Assembly: GCA_034401135.1 (NCBI GenBank)
Contig: JAWZSP010000009.1
Location: 558,001-622,000 of the forward strand
Direction: 5' to 3'
Origin: Volutella citrinella
Lineage: Eukaryota; Ascomycota; Sordariomycetes; Hypocreales; Nectriaceae
DNA length: 64,000 nt
Position numbers and translations under genes: made by a program. Below the pieces are notes generated by a model that did not search any database, had not been told where the DNA came from, and saw only the letters and a list, made by a program, of their open reading frames with translations. Below are positions 1 to 11,619 of the stretch, piece after piece. Position 1 is the first letter of the stretch, and the number at the start of each line of letters is the position of its first letter.

Positions 1-662
1 GCGTGTGGATGCGACGGCCAGTTTCGAAGTCCCACACGAGGATCTTCTTGTCGGCGCCGCCGCTGATGAGAACCGACTTGCCACCAATCGTCGCACACAC
101 AACCGTCTTGACAAAGTCAGAGTGGCCGCTGAACTTGCGACCAGCAGCCCCGGACGCGACGTCCCAGGACCAGATATCCTTGTCCCATGAGCCGGCGAAG
201 AGCGTCGTGTTAGAGCGGTCTACGGCCAGGCAGGTAACCGGGGCTCTGGGGCCACGGTATATTGTCTTGGATGCGCCGGTCTAGAAAAGTTAGCATTCTT
301 GAATATACAGGGAGGGGTTACGCGACGCGAAAGGCAGGAAAGATAACTACCTCGAGGTTGAGGCGCCGCAGAGCGCCTGCCGACTCGGCGACGAAGATGT
401 GTGAGAGCGGGGAGGCGGGGTCTGGGATGGCGGCGAGGATTTTGGACTTTAGGGTGATGGGGGAGCCATTCTTGTTGCCGGCCTTGGCAGCCTTGCGCTG
501 GCGCTGAGCCTGAGAGGCGCTGGTGTTGGTAGTGGTGTCAGTGACGGTGTTTGCTTCGAGATTTGATGGCGGTGATGGTGACAAATGGAATGGCGGGGCA
601 AGAGTTTGCGGTGTTTGGACTCACTCGGTCTGAAAGTAGTGGTCCGGATCTGAGGACTGCAT
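1..662 (-). CDS. WD40 repeat protein, 3' part cut off by window edge
   Basis: The N-terminal part of a beta-propeller protein is visible. I read exon 1 as 625-662 (ATG at 662), exon 2 as 351-519 and exon 3 from 280 leftward off the window. The introns (520-624 and 281-350) have GTGAGT and GTAGTT donors, and the frame is kept across both. After a short polar N-terminus come WD-type blades: one ends in a TWD-like 'DIWSWD' strand and the next has GH...D spacing followed by 'KILVWDFETG'. WD40 propellers act as protein interaction scaffolds. The family member cannot be named from this fragment. The gene is divergent from the Ctf4 gene and shares a promoter of about 380 bp with it. The WD40 class is fairly sure; the specific role is unknown. 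Confidence 0.8.
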
Positions 663-1039
663 TGTGACACGGGGAGTTTCTTAGCCTCGGCTCTTGCGGG
701 ATCTTTTCGTCTCAATATTCTCAGTTGATGCCGTCTCTGTCTCTCCATCAACCCATCAATTGGCCCACTATCCAATCTCGTCGGTCTTCGGTGGGCTTCG
801 ATGCGATGCTCAAAAGGGTGGCCAGGGGTTGGCAGCTGGCGACAGCTCGCAGCCAATCAATCCCATGGCGGGGTCCTCGCGCCAACTGCCCACCTTGAGT
901 GCGACGCGGTCGACGCGTCTCCCTGGCACCAAAAATCCACCACCGCGTAAATTGCACTGCCTGCTCAACAGTGGCACTGGATTCAACCATCTCGACATTT
1001 TCCACCACAACCACGGCCAATGCGGCGCAGATCATAATC
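663..1039. promoter_or_regulatory. Divergent promoter between WD40 gene and Ctf4 gene
   Basis: This 377-bp stretch separates two start codons pointing away from each other. It has no ORF that makes sense as a gene and must hold both core promoters and 5' leaders. I see no clear TATA box, as expected for housekeeping genes. Confidence 0.6.
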
Positions 1040-3632
1040 ATGGACTCGACAATGGCCCCTCCTCGGCTTCGGCCCCGTCCCGCGCACACACAAGGCACGA
1101 CTCGATGCACATACACGACAGATGGCTCGCGCCTCGTCACCGTCGGCTCCAACAATACTATCCGTCTGTACCGGACTGGCTCCGACGGCGAGCCCGACAA
1201 CATCGATGACTGCCCCGAGCAGAATGTTGCCGTCACGGCCAGCGATGATTACTTTGTTGTGGGTGCAGAGGACGGGACTGTCAGCCTCTACTCGCTCGCC
1301 ACAAACAGCTTCCAGGACTTCCTGACCCGAGCCACGCTGCCGATTCGCGACGTCGCCTTGTCGCCCGATCGCCAGTGGTGCGCCGTCGCGAGTGACGAGC
1401 TGACCGTCAAGCTCATCAATATCAAGGACATCACCAAGATCCGACATCTTCGCGAGCACGGCCGCGCCACGCGCCACGTTAGTTTCGATCCCCACGGCCG
1501 CCTCCTCGCCTTGTCTTGCACCGATGGCATCGTCTATGTGTACTCGCTCACGGCTGACGAGCCCGAACTGATTCACAAAGTCGATGGTGTCATTGGAGCC
1601 GTGGAACCGGAGAGCGATGTTTCGACCCGAGTCGCCTGGCACCCCGATGGACGTGCCTTTGCCGTGCCGACGCCCACACGCGATATCCAGATCATCTCCA
1701 AGAACGACTGGGAGAAGCAGCGTGCTTTCTCCCACGGCCACCTGGATTCCATTTCAGCCCTGGCCTGGTCTCCCAACGGTGCTCTGTTGGCGACCGCGAG
1801 CAAGGGCGGCAAGGTGCTGGTGTGGGAGACCAAGACGCAGAGCGTTATTGACCGTTACGACTTTTCCAATGTCATTGACCTGGCTTGGCACCCGACGAAG
1901 AACATTCTCTCCTTCACCACTGCTGACGGAGAGGTCTATATCCACACCGACTTCTTGACAGATCAATTTGCGCCATTGCTGAAGCAGTCCCTCCAGCCAG
2001 CACCATTCATCCACGATCCGCTTTCCGAGATTTCTGGGAACAGGCGACCACAGCTCAACGGGCAAAACGGCCACGATCTCCCCTCCCGCCCCCGAAGGGA
2101 CTCTCTCGGTAGCCTGGACTCTTTCCTCGCGGAAGGAGACGACGATGACTTTGTGGAGGATGACGATGGCGCTGGATACACGACCGGCGGCCAGAAGAGG
2201 CCGCGAGACGAGGATCGATTTGGCGAGCAGGCTAATAAACGCCGACACATGCTGGAGCCACAGTACCACGACGCCTTCCAGCCTGGATCAACGCCGTGGC
2301 GCGGCAACCGCAAATACCTCTGCCTCAACCTCATCGGGTTCGTCTGGACTATTGATCAGGACTCTCATCACACCGTCACCGTCGAGTTCTACGACCACGA
2401 CTTCAACCGCGACTTCCACTTCACCGACACCTTCCTGTACGACAAGGCCTGCCTCAACGAGCACGGCACGCTCTTCTCGTGCCCTCCCAAGGACGATGCC
2501 CCGGCGTACCTATTCTACCGGCCTCACCAGTCATGGACGCAGCGGTCTGACTGGCGCACCGAGCTGCCCAAGGGCGAGACCATTACTGCCATGTCGCTCA
2601 GCGAGTCCTTCATCACGGTGACGACGAGCGCCAACTACGTGCGGGTGTTTACTCTTTTCGGCATGCCCTACCGTGTGTACCGCCCCAAGAGCACCCCGAT
2701 GGTGACCTGTGCGAGCTGGCGAGACTACGTGTTGACGATTGGCAACGGCCCCATGGGCGCTGACGGAAACACACGGTTGCTATATACCATTGAGAACGTG
2801 AAACGCGATGAGATTTGCCAGAACGAGGACACGGTCGCGCTGCCCGACGGCGCCACGTTGAAGAGTGTCTTCTTCTCAGATGCCGGAGTAAGTTCTCCTG
2901 GCTGTTGCCCGTCTTTAAGACCAAAGCTGACTGATCATTTAGGATCCCTGCATCTACGACTCAACAGGGACGCTCCTCACACTACTGCACTGGCGACAAC
3001 CCTCCAGGGCATCGTGGGTCCCGCTCCTCGACACCAAGCTGATGGCTCGTCTGGCCTCTGGCCGCAAGAACGAATCGTACTTTCCCATCGCCGTGGCTGA
3101 CAACAAGTTCCACTGCATCATCCTCAAGGGCGGCGACCAATACCCCTACTTCCCTCGCCCGCTGCTGTCCGAGTTTGACTTCTCCGTACCAATCCACTCC
3201 CCGCCCAAACCCAAGCACAAGACGGGCAAGGACGGAGATGCCGACGCCATGGAGGTTCAGGATGACGAAGAAGAGGACGGAGCTGAGACACGCAAGCTAG
3301 AGCAGCAATTCTTGCTCCGTGGCTTGCAGGCGTCGCAACTGCGTGACCTGGTGGACGCGACGGCGGGCAGCCATACGCAACGGTCGCAGCTGTCGCGACT
3401 GGAGCTCGAGATCGACAAGACGCTTCTGCAGCTGCTGGCGGTGGAGTGCCGCGAGGGCGAGGAGCGCGGTATGCGAGCGATCGAGATGGTGGAGCTGATG
3501 CGCGACCGTACCGGCCGCATGATGGAGGCGGCGGGCAAGGTCGCAGAGCGTTATGGCCGGACCATTCTGGGAGACAAGATTCGTGAGATTGGCGAGAAGA
3601 GGGTCGGCGGCATGGACGAGGATGACTTTTAG
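1040..3632 (+). CDS. Ctf4/Mcl1/SepB-type DNA polymerase alpha-binding replisome adaptor
   Basis: Exons are 1040-2887 and 2943-3632; the intron has a GTAAGT donor and a CTGAC branch site. The product is about 845 aa. The N-terminal third is a WD40 propeller with regularly spaced blades (roughly residues 15-320, such as 'LAWSPNGALLATASKGGKVLVW' broken into typical strands). An acidic linker follows (EGDDDDFVEDDD, near residue 370), then the second propeller typical of the Ctf4/Mcl1 family ('GNRKYLCLNLIGFVWTID...'), and a charged helical C-terminus. In known family members the protein trimerises and couples the CMG helicase to DNA polymerase alpha in the nucleus. It lacks the C-terminal HMG box of animal AND-1, as expected for fungi. 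The ATG at 1040 is chosen because the propeller begins directly after it. Confidence 0.9.
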
Positions 3633-5623
3633 GGCGAGTGGCCGACTTGTATGAAGTCATGATGGGATGGGACGGGATCACGTATGGCATGGAAGGAGTC
3701 TTGAATCGGGCAATATGAGTATGTGAATAGTCTCGGCGTATGTGGAGTAACAGTATCTAATATCATCTGTCGTATGCGCACCACAGTTTGAATACTGGAA
3801 CATCCTTGCTTTTGAGCATGTCGACTTGTGTATCGTGGCGGGCTTGCTTTGCAATGATGGTGGTCCAAGGTGTGTGCCACCATGCAATGCTTGGTAGCTC
3901 CACGACAAGAGAGGTTGGTACACAATTCAGCTAGGTGATCCAGCTGCAGCATCAAATTTCGTATAATCTATTGGATTCAGAAGCTTGTAACTCTACAGTT
4001 GTTGATAGACGTACAATGCACCCACGGCTAGTTGTATGTACACTGTTTCCAGAGTCAATGTCTTTTCTTTCTAATATGCACGAGTCACATACTATATTGA
4101 TCATCTAACAAAAAGGAAACTTCTTATTGCATTTCTTGCAGTAGAAGTCACACCTGTCTTGTCGAGCCTCGTGCATTCTGCGCGACTGAAGTGCGGCTTC
4201 TGGGTCCAGGGGAGGACCAGAGGCAGTGAGGCCAACAGGAGGCCAATAGAGACATACAAGCGACCCACTGATTTATTTCTTGGTTCACCGCGCTCCCGTT
4301 GGGGCCGAGTGTGTTCAGTTGAAGATTATCCATCTTGGGGCTTGCCGCTGCAGGTTAAAGCTATTAGTCAAGGCAAGACAAGACTAATGACCCTATTGAT
4401 AAGTTCTGGAGTCCCTGTATGGAATGCTATTCCATGGAATTGTAATTACACTCCATTTGCTCTCTGTGGTTTTCACAAAGGTGATTGAGTGAGCAACATG
4501 CCTTTCGAACAATTTAGCAGTCAAGATCTCCTTGGTTGAGTCTCGAGGTTTTTAACTTGCAAAAACCTAAGCGGGCACCTTGAGTGAAACAAAGGATTCT
4601 GACAGTTGTTATTAGTAGATATGACAGAACAGTCAATACTAGTACCATGTCAACCAAGCCTCAACCCCCTTGAGACATCGTCCTCCTCTCGATGTCCTCT
4701 GCATAGACGAGTGAGGACCTGGGCCTGGCCTTATCTCAGCCGCCGCGGCCAAGATAACCAAGGTACGCTACCACTAGCGCTGACAGCTTCCATCGAGTCG
4801 AAACCGAAGAACCTTTCGCTTAGCATGTTCGGCAACCAGCTGAACGCGACTCGGCAGGGTAATTGTTCAGCTCAATAACCGAGGCGCTGATTGCTGTAAT
4901 TTATGGGCAAAGAACTGCTAGAGCTGTACCTGAGCTCGCAGTGTTGTCGCTCTCCCTGGAGAATGGAAGCCGTGAGGGTGTGGCTCGGCTGTGACGGGAG
5001 TAACTCTTACGAACCACCTTGGCAGATAGTTGATTGCTGCGCCGCCCTCTTACGGTATCCGTAACTCGCTCATTTCCTCACAGATCCCTGCCAGCATCAT
5101 CGTAGGGCGGGCGGTAGTCGCAAAATCGGGAAACACAGCCGCAACTGTGGGAGTCATTGCATCCACATGGAAAGGGCCATGTTGCTTCAAACAAGACGCC
5201 GCAGAGCATCGAAGAAAGACCAGTTTGAACATACCAAGACATAACCGAACAAAACCATGCGGCCTCGTCCACGTTTATTCCACTGAGGCCATAATGGGGT
5301 CATGTGCAGTAAGCCTCCATAAGCACTAAGCAGCATCCGCGTACCGGAGCCCTGTGAGGCTTCATTCTGGGAGTTAGCAGCGCAAAATACACCCTAATTC
5401 ATCCGATTACCCATTGGCCAGTAAGGGTTAACCATTCGTAAGCAGCTGGTGCCCAGCACAGTCGCGGCACTCCCAGCCCCCTGTGTGGTGAAACGGTGAT
5501 AAAGGACTCTAGTCTTCCATCGTGCGGCGATCGTGCACTCCAGGTAATGATCAACAGGCGAGGCCCCGAGACTGCCAGACTCGAATTCGTGACTACCGCC
5601 TACTAATACGGGCTACCTTGATC
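3633..5623. other. Intergenic, no gene seen
   Basis: About 2 kb between the Ctf4 stop and the first P450 start. Open frames are short, lack domain-like sequence and have no plausible exon joins. It should contain the Ctf4 terminator and the P450 promoter. No repeat or transposon ends stood out. Confidence 0.5.
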
Positions 5624-7220
5624 ATGTTCAATCTTTTGCTCATCGTCGAGGCGGCCGTCGTCTTCTTCGTCGGCCGCGCCATCTACCGCCTCTACTTCCA
5701 CCCTCTATCCCACGTTCCCGGACCCAAGCTGGCCGCCCTAACGTCATGGTACTGCGCGTATTATGACATAATCGAAGGCGGCCAGTACATCTGGAGAATC
5801 AAGGAGATGCATGAGAAGTATGGCCCCGTGGTGCGCATCATGCCTGGCGTTGTGCATGTAAACGACCCAGCCTTCATCGACAAGCTGTACACGCAGTCAC
5901 CTCAAAAGGTGCGCGAGCGTGCAGACACGGTGCTCAAATTCTTCAGTACCGATCAATCCATGCTGCCGACCCGGGACCACTACCTGCACCGACAGCGACG
6001 GGCTCTGCTCAGCAAGTTCTTCTCGCAGGCCAATGTGAGGAAGCTGGCCCCGGTCATCAACGACACACTACAGCATCTGCAACGCAGGCTCCACGGCTGG
6101 GCAGTGGAGGGAAAGCCAGTCAGTATGAATGCGGCCTGCCAAGCCGCCACCAAGGACGTGATCCAAGAGTACGCTTTTGGTGGTTCTGGGCAGAAATGCC
6201 TCGACATGGACGACTGCAACCATGCATTTTTTGCGCTGCTCAAAGCCGAGCGCGCTTCTCATGTCTCTTCCCACTTCCACTGGCTCATGGAAGCTATCAT
6301 AAAGCTGCCACCTGCTCTCATGGCCCGCATTGATCCCGGTATCATGATATTTCAGATGTTCGTCCAGGTAGGCATGACCCCCTGGTATATCGATGGTGGA
6401 ATGACAATTACTGACGGGGTATCCCTAGGACATAACAAAGAGTATTGTGCAGATCAGAGATGCCAAGGACAGACCGGAACGCCGGACCATCTTTGATGAA
6501 ATCATACACGGCGACGCGGATGAGTCTGAAAAGGAGACGCAGCGAATGGTTAGTGAGGCAGTGATCCTGACCATTGCGGGTGCAGACACGACGGCCATAT
6601 GTTTGACGGCTCTTTGCTACGAAGTTCTGGCCAAGCCTGACATATTCCCCCGCCTTCGAAAAGAGCTTGAGTCTGTCATGCCGGATCCTTCATCCCCTCC
6701 AGATCCAGCAAAGTTAGACAGCCTTCCTTACCTCAATGCTCTGATCGAGGAAGCTTTGCGTTTCTATCCCACCGCAACCCATAGACAGGACCGTGTCGCG
6801 CCACAAGAGGACCTCATCTTCGAGTATGCAGACGGCAAGACCCTGATGCTCCCCAAGGGCTCCGTCATCGGCATGGCCGCGCCGCTCGTTAACCGCAACC
6901 CGGACCTATGCGCAGACCCCGACACCTTCAACCCGGATCGGTATCTCGAGGACCCGAAGCTCATGCACAAGCACATGACGTTTAGCAAGGGCGGAAGGCA
7001 GTGCCTGGGCATGAATCTGGCCTACCAGGAGCTGCAGACCTTCACGGCGGGTATTTGGAGGAAGTATGCCCCATACGATGCCACCAAGGCTGTTCAAGGG
7101 GGACCGACGATTGAGTTGTTTGAGACCAACGAGAGAGACATTGCGCTCTGGTCTGATTATGTGACGCCGAGCGCAAAGCCTGGCAGCAAAGGTATGAGGA
7201 TCCGTGTTAGGCTGGAATAG
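5624..7220 (+). CDS. Cytochrome P450 monooxygenase (first of three)
   Basis: Exons are 5624-6367 and 6429-7220, giving 511 aa. An N-terminal membrane anchor (residues 3-20) is followed by the 'FHPLSHVPGPKL' hinge of microsomal fungal P450s. The I-helix AGADTT is at 298-303, the K-helix ExxR at 356-359 and the heme loop FSKGGRQCLG at 433-442 with Cys440. All canonical residues are present, so the enzyme should be active in the ER and needs a P450 reductase. The N-terminal half looks like the group often annotated as trichodiene oxygenase-like, but that label does not prove substrate. It converges on the phenolic acid decarboxylase gene 236 bp away, which makes an aromatic substrate possible but unproven. 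Confidence 0.92.
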
Positions 7221-7456
7221 AAGCTCTGTTTAGATTATATTGTGGATATATGGCTTGCATCTTGCTATTACAAAAGAATTGTACGCCTAACACCATTTGG
7301 AACTTACTGGATTATTCCAAGTAACTCAGGTTTATACGTGTTGATTGAATTTGCAGCCCTTTACCCATTTCACAACTCTTTACGCAAGAAGTTCAGCTAT
7401 GTCAAACCTCCAATGGCTACAGCTGCTGTGTTTCAAAGCTTCAATACTATGTATTA

Positions 7457-7987
7457 TTATAGCGTCGCCGCGTCAGGCTCAATAGGCTCTAAATCTCCCT
7501 TCCCCTTGAACACTTCGACTATATTTGCCTGCTCAACAAGCACTAAGCGGTCCGTCTGTATGCCCTGCTCGGCAAGCTTCTTCCACCGACTAAAGTCCTC
7601 TGGGTTTCGCTTGTCGCCGTGCGCCTCGACGGGGTTCTCCCAGTGGCCCTTGGAAAAGCACAGAAGCCCACTGATGGTCTTGTTGGTGATATCGTACACA
7701 ATCGACACCACAGTACCCGTTTCCTCAAGCCAGCTCACTTGCCACAGCTCTCCGGCGCGCACGCACTGATACGCGGCAGTCTGGTAGTTGATGCGGCCGG
7801 CCATGGGGCCACCGTGGATGGCGTAGACGACGCGGTCAGAGGAAAAGAACCAAATCTCGTAGCGCCATTTCTCGGGTTTGCCTTCCGAGTCTTGGGCATC
7901 GTAGTCGTATATGAGGTGGGTATCCTTGATATCGTCATCAAACGAGGGATGAAGGGGTGTAACAACTTGATAATGGGGCAGAAGCAT
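7457..7987 (-). CDS. Phenolic acid decarboxylase (PAD family)
   Basis: A single exon of 176 aa, the usual size for the family. PAD is a cofactor-free calycin-like barrel enzyme that removes the carboxyl group of p-coumaric, ferulic or caffeic acid to give vinylphenols. The catalytic set known from bacterial PAD is recognisable by alignment of motifs: Tyr27 and Tyr29 in 'HLIYDYD', Arg65 in 'AGRIN' and Glu88 in 'VSWLEETGT'. No signal peptide is seen, so it is probably cytosolic. It may detoxify plant hydroxycinnamates. It lies between a P450 and an anion permease; the permease is on the same strand. A TATA-like element lies about 75 bp upstream. Confidence 0.9.
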   Translation of the reverse strand: MLLPHYQVVTPLHPSFDDDIKDTHLIYDYDAQDSEGKPEKWRYEIWFFSSDRVVYAIHGGPMAGRINYQTAAYQCVRAGELWQVSWLEETGTVVSIVYDITNKTISGLLCFSKGHWENPVEAHGDKRNPEDFSRWKKLAEQGIQTDRLVLVEQANIVEVFKGKGDLEPIEPDAATL

Positions 7988-8061
7988 GATGGCAAAGATT
8001 TTGATGGTCGATTAAAGCATACGTAAGACAAATAATTCCAATATCCCAAGCTCTACTGTAC

Positions 8062-8070
8062 TTATATATA
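8062..8070 (-). promoter_or_regulatory. TATA-like box of the phenolic acid decarboxylase gene
   Basis: A TATATATA-type run sits about 75 bp upstream of the decarboxylase ATG at 7987, read on the minus strand. Spacing fits a fungal core promoter of an inducible gene. Confidence 0.5.
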
Positions 8071-8591
8071 GCTTAGAGTGGCGTGCTGTGAATCAGGTGA
8101 GTTGTGGATAGCCCCCATTATTCTGAATCCTGAATTGACCGCTATCTCACATTGTCTTCTTCACTACGCAGTGATCCACCTTCAATTACCCACGAGGTGA
8201 TTCGACTGAGCGGCAATAAGGATTTACGGATATACAAACAAATCCTATGCTACATGACATTCGAGCTCGGATAGGATGTGCCGAGAACGCCACCCTTATC
8301 CCACGCAGGAGCGGAGCACGCCCTTATGGAACACGCCATGGGAAACACGATGACACTGATAAGCCTGGCCTGCGATGATGTGATTTGTCTCCGATTTATT
8401 TTGGCTGTGCATGGGTGACTAGCAAGCAGTTCAATGGTGCGTCACCGCTATGATGAAGAATCCACCGGCGTTTGACAACTCATGTCTCCGTCAAAATGCC
8501 ATTTACCAAACTAACCGCTGGATCCGAGGGTCAGAAGCTAGTATGTATACCTGAAATCAGGGGAAGCGGCATCCTATCGAGGTCAGGATCA
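8071..8591. other. Intergenic between decarboxylase promoter and permease 3' end
   Basis: No coding sequence supported. It should hold upstream regulatory DNA of the decarboxylase and the permease terminator. The permease could alternatively end here: a GTGAGT near 8617-8622 could splice to an AG near 8550, giving a slightly different C-terminus. Confidence 0.4.
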
Positions 8592-10241
8592 CTATTCGTC
8601 ACTGGGATGGTGTAAACTCACGTCATATTTCTCCAGCACCACCTCTCCCCGATCAGCCTTCTTGTTCTGCCGCTTGAATTCGAGGTCGCAGATAATGACA
8701 AGAATAATGCTGAGCAGTGAGCAGGCAATACATGCATAAAGGCCAGGTCGATAGAAGGAGGCCTTGTCCTGGTCGCGGAACACTAGGCTGCCCGCAATAC
8801 CCCCAAAACCACCGAACCCGACCAACGTGGCGCTGCAAAAGGCACGCTTCCACTGGCCACGAATGTTGTTGGCCTGGAATGCCATGATGGTGGGGATAGT
8901 GGCATTGGCACCTGTTGCGAGCAGGAAGACACCAAAGTACCGCACCTTGGGGCTCTCTGCCCAGCCGAGGACTGGAAGACCGATGAGGCAGATGACGTGG
9001 TTCGCGATAATAAGGGGCCCGCGGATGCGGTACTTGTCACCCGCCCACGCGGTAACAGTCATTCCAATGCCGGCCAACACATACGGTGGCGCAACTAGGC
9101 ATTGTGCCTCACCAACTGTGAAGCCCATGTTTCCTACAAGGATGATGGGTAGTGTGTAAGCCATTGCATAGATGATGGTGGTGGTGCAGAAGAATATCAT
9201 TGCGTAGGCCCAGATCTTCCAGTCGGCACCACTGCGCAGGAACTTGCCGAGGTGGAACTTGGTGATTTCCGAATCGCCTCGATCACGCTTGATCCGATCT
9301 ACTGCCCAGTCCAGCTCGCGCTGGCCGAGGAATGACCAAGTCTGGCGTTTAGAGTCGGGAAAGTCAACAATGAGCCAGTAACCGAAAAGGCCGAGGGCAA
9401 TGGTGATGACGCCTTCAATGATGAAGATCCAGCGCCAGCCATTAAGGCCTTCTCGACCTTTAAGTTGCATAAGCTAATAATATAGGCGTTAGTACATCGT
9501 GGACAGTATCTAGGCATGCGACATACCCCGTAGGCTAGAATTCCGGAGAAAGCAGTGGCTACACAGCCAATGAGATAGAACAAGGAGTACCGCTTGCCGA
9601 CCTCATCTGGACTATGTCAGCATTATCCATGCAACATGGGCTTATGAAAGTGCTCATACACCGGGTGTACCATGTGCTAAGCAGATAGACGCAGCTGGGG
9701 AAAAAGCCCGCCTCAAACAGGCCAAGAATAGATCGGAGGGCAGCAAGCTGCCCGTAGTCTTTGACGAACCCCATGCCAATCACAACGGCCCCCCATAAGA
9801 CTGTAATAGCGGAAAGATGGATGCGAGGCCCAATCTTGCGGACAATGACTGTGGATGGGGGTTGGAAGATGATGTAGGGAATGAAGAAGACGACGTTACA
9901 AAGATTCTAGGCACCGGGGCTCATTAGTTGCTAATCCACGCAACTTGAATAGAAATCTGGTGGTTACTTACATATCGAAAACCTGACAGGCGGAGATCGG
10001 TGCTCATGCCTGCAATATGGGCGGCGCTCATGTTGGCCCGGTCCATCAGGGACACGCAGTACAGCGCGCCAACAGGAATGACAAGGCGGTAGTCGATGCG
10101 GCGGATAATCTTGCGCTGCTCCTCGCGCGTGAAGCCATAGTCGGTCTCTTGGTCTGAGCTGAGTTTGCCAGGGGTCGAGTCGATGTGCTTGGCCTGGGCA
10201 TCTTCCTCGACCAGCGCCTCCTTGTTGCTGGACTTATCCAT
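8592..10241 (-). CDS. MFS permease, Dal5/anion:cation symporter type
   Basis: Four exons on the minus strand: 9972-10241, 9660-9906, 9527-9606 and 8592-9473. The last intron has a perfect TACTAAC branch site. The product is about 492 aa with twelve expected membrane segments after a charged cytosolic N-terminus. Landmarks are 'RRIDYRLVIPVGALYCVSLMDRANM' (TM1 region), the 'WYTRYEVGKR' loop restored by splicing, and 'NGWRWIFIIEG' before TM6. This is the allantoate permease-like family, which carries small carboxylates, vitamins and aromatic acids across the plasma membrane. Position next to the phenolic acid decarboxylase suggests an aromatic acid as substrate; that is inference. The extreme C-terminus is uncertain because an additional terminal intron is possible. 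Confidence 0.88.
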
Positions 10242-11619
10242 GGCCGCTCAGAGGGTGGCTTCGACAAAAGTTCGAACTAGTAGAGTGGCGGATGGAGGAA
10301 TATTGGGACAATGTTGGTACTGACAAGGACAAAGGGGTTTCAGGCTCAAGCTGTTTGATGTGCTAACGATGCCAGTCAGCACAGTGATATATACTATCAT
10401 CATCTCCATTCTAGTCCCCCTCCAATCCCCAGGAAATGCATCATTCATGCGATGCTACGTTGGTTGATGCTGCCAAGTCCCGCTATTCTGCATTGCTTAA
10501 ATACCCTCGGGAAAATAGTGTTCATATACCTCGGGTTGCCCTAATGTGGCTGTTCTTGGCCCTGATCGTCCTCATGACAGTCCTAGTGTAGGAATCATGG
10601 CTTGGCCACCCCATAGCGGCTGTCGCGAAATTACAAAACACACTGCGTGAGCACCCAAAACCCTGTGCCACGCCCCGGCAGCTCGCTTTGGTAGCATCGT
10701 GGCTGGTCTCGACTCCCAGCTAGATCTCGGCAAATGCTGCCAAGTATACGAAAACACCCATCGGCATGATTCCAATTGCGGGGTAGCGGTGAAAGCCTTG
10801 CATAGCAACAGCTAACAGCTAAAAGCTCCTCAGTCATCGGTCGATAGTGACAGGAGTGGGCTATCACGAGTGGTTGACGTGAAGGTGAGTGGTCGACACA
10901 CGAGGTCAGCAGCAATACCAGTGCACGCGATAATGAATCTTGATACGGTGGTGGGAGCTAGAGGGAATTGAAAAAGCGAGGCAAAGCTTCTCGCCTGTTG
11001 CCAAGGAGGCGAAGGCTGTCAGAGGGCGGCACTCGTCATGCATCACCGGGTCATCGGTCTCGAGTGCCGGCTTTTGATGTAACCTCACCATAAGAGCTGG
11101 AGAATCAGCACGCTGCAGAAATATCCCGAAGTAACCAATCATCTAAGAGATTCATCCGGATGCCGCAAAGTGAGCTGTGGCGATCCCTGCACGCCCAGCT
11201 TTAGATTGCGGGAATGGGCTCAGCCCATGCCCATCCGCACCCTCGATCCGGCTCATGCTTGCACCCAAGCCAATATTCGACGCCCTGAATGCCGAGTCAA
11301 TCCCAAAGCTTGGCAGCATGAGGTTGCTAGTGTCGGCTATCGCTCTGCACTGCCATTGGCGCATCTGAGCCCAACCACAGGGGGACAGGTTCAGCTGCGG
11401 CGTGTTGTGCGGGTCAACAGAAGTCTGCCAATAGGTCCTCATCCAACTACTCTGTGATGACTTTTGCATTCAGATTGGAGAGGCGATTTAGCATTTCGTT
11501 TTCAGTGTCTGCGAGGAAATAGGCCAGAGGCGTGAACTTGAATCATATCACATTAGTATTCTACCCAAGTCATCATCTAACCATCAACTGAGCTGCGGCC
11601 TGCACAGCATCATGGCCGT
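10242..11619. other. Intergenic, no gene seen
   Basis: About 1.4 kb between the permease start and the 3' end of the ankyrin gene. Frames on both strands are short and show no domain-like sequence. It probably holds the permease promoter and the ankyrin terminator. Confidence 0.5.

Noticed and set aside
8550..8622. Extra terminal intron in the Dal5-like permease
   Set aside because: Possible by GTGAGT...CAG, but the simpler stop at 8592 gives a normal-length protein and the alternative tail is not recognisable.
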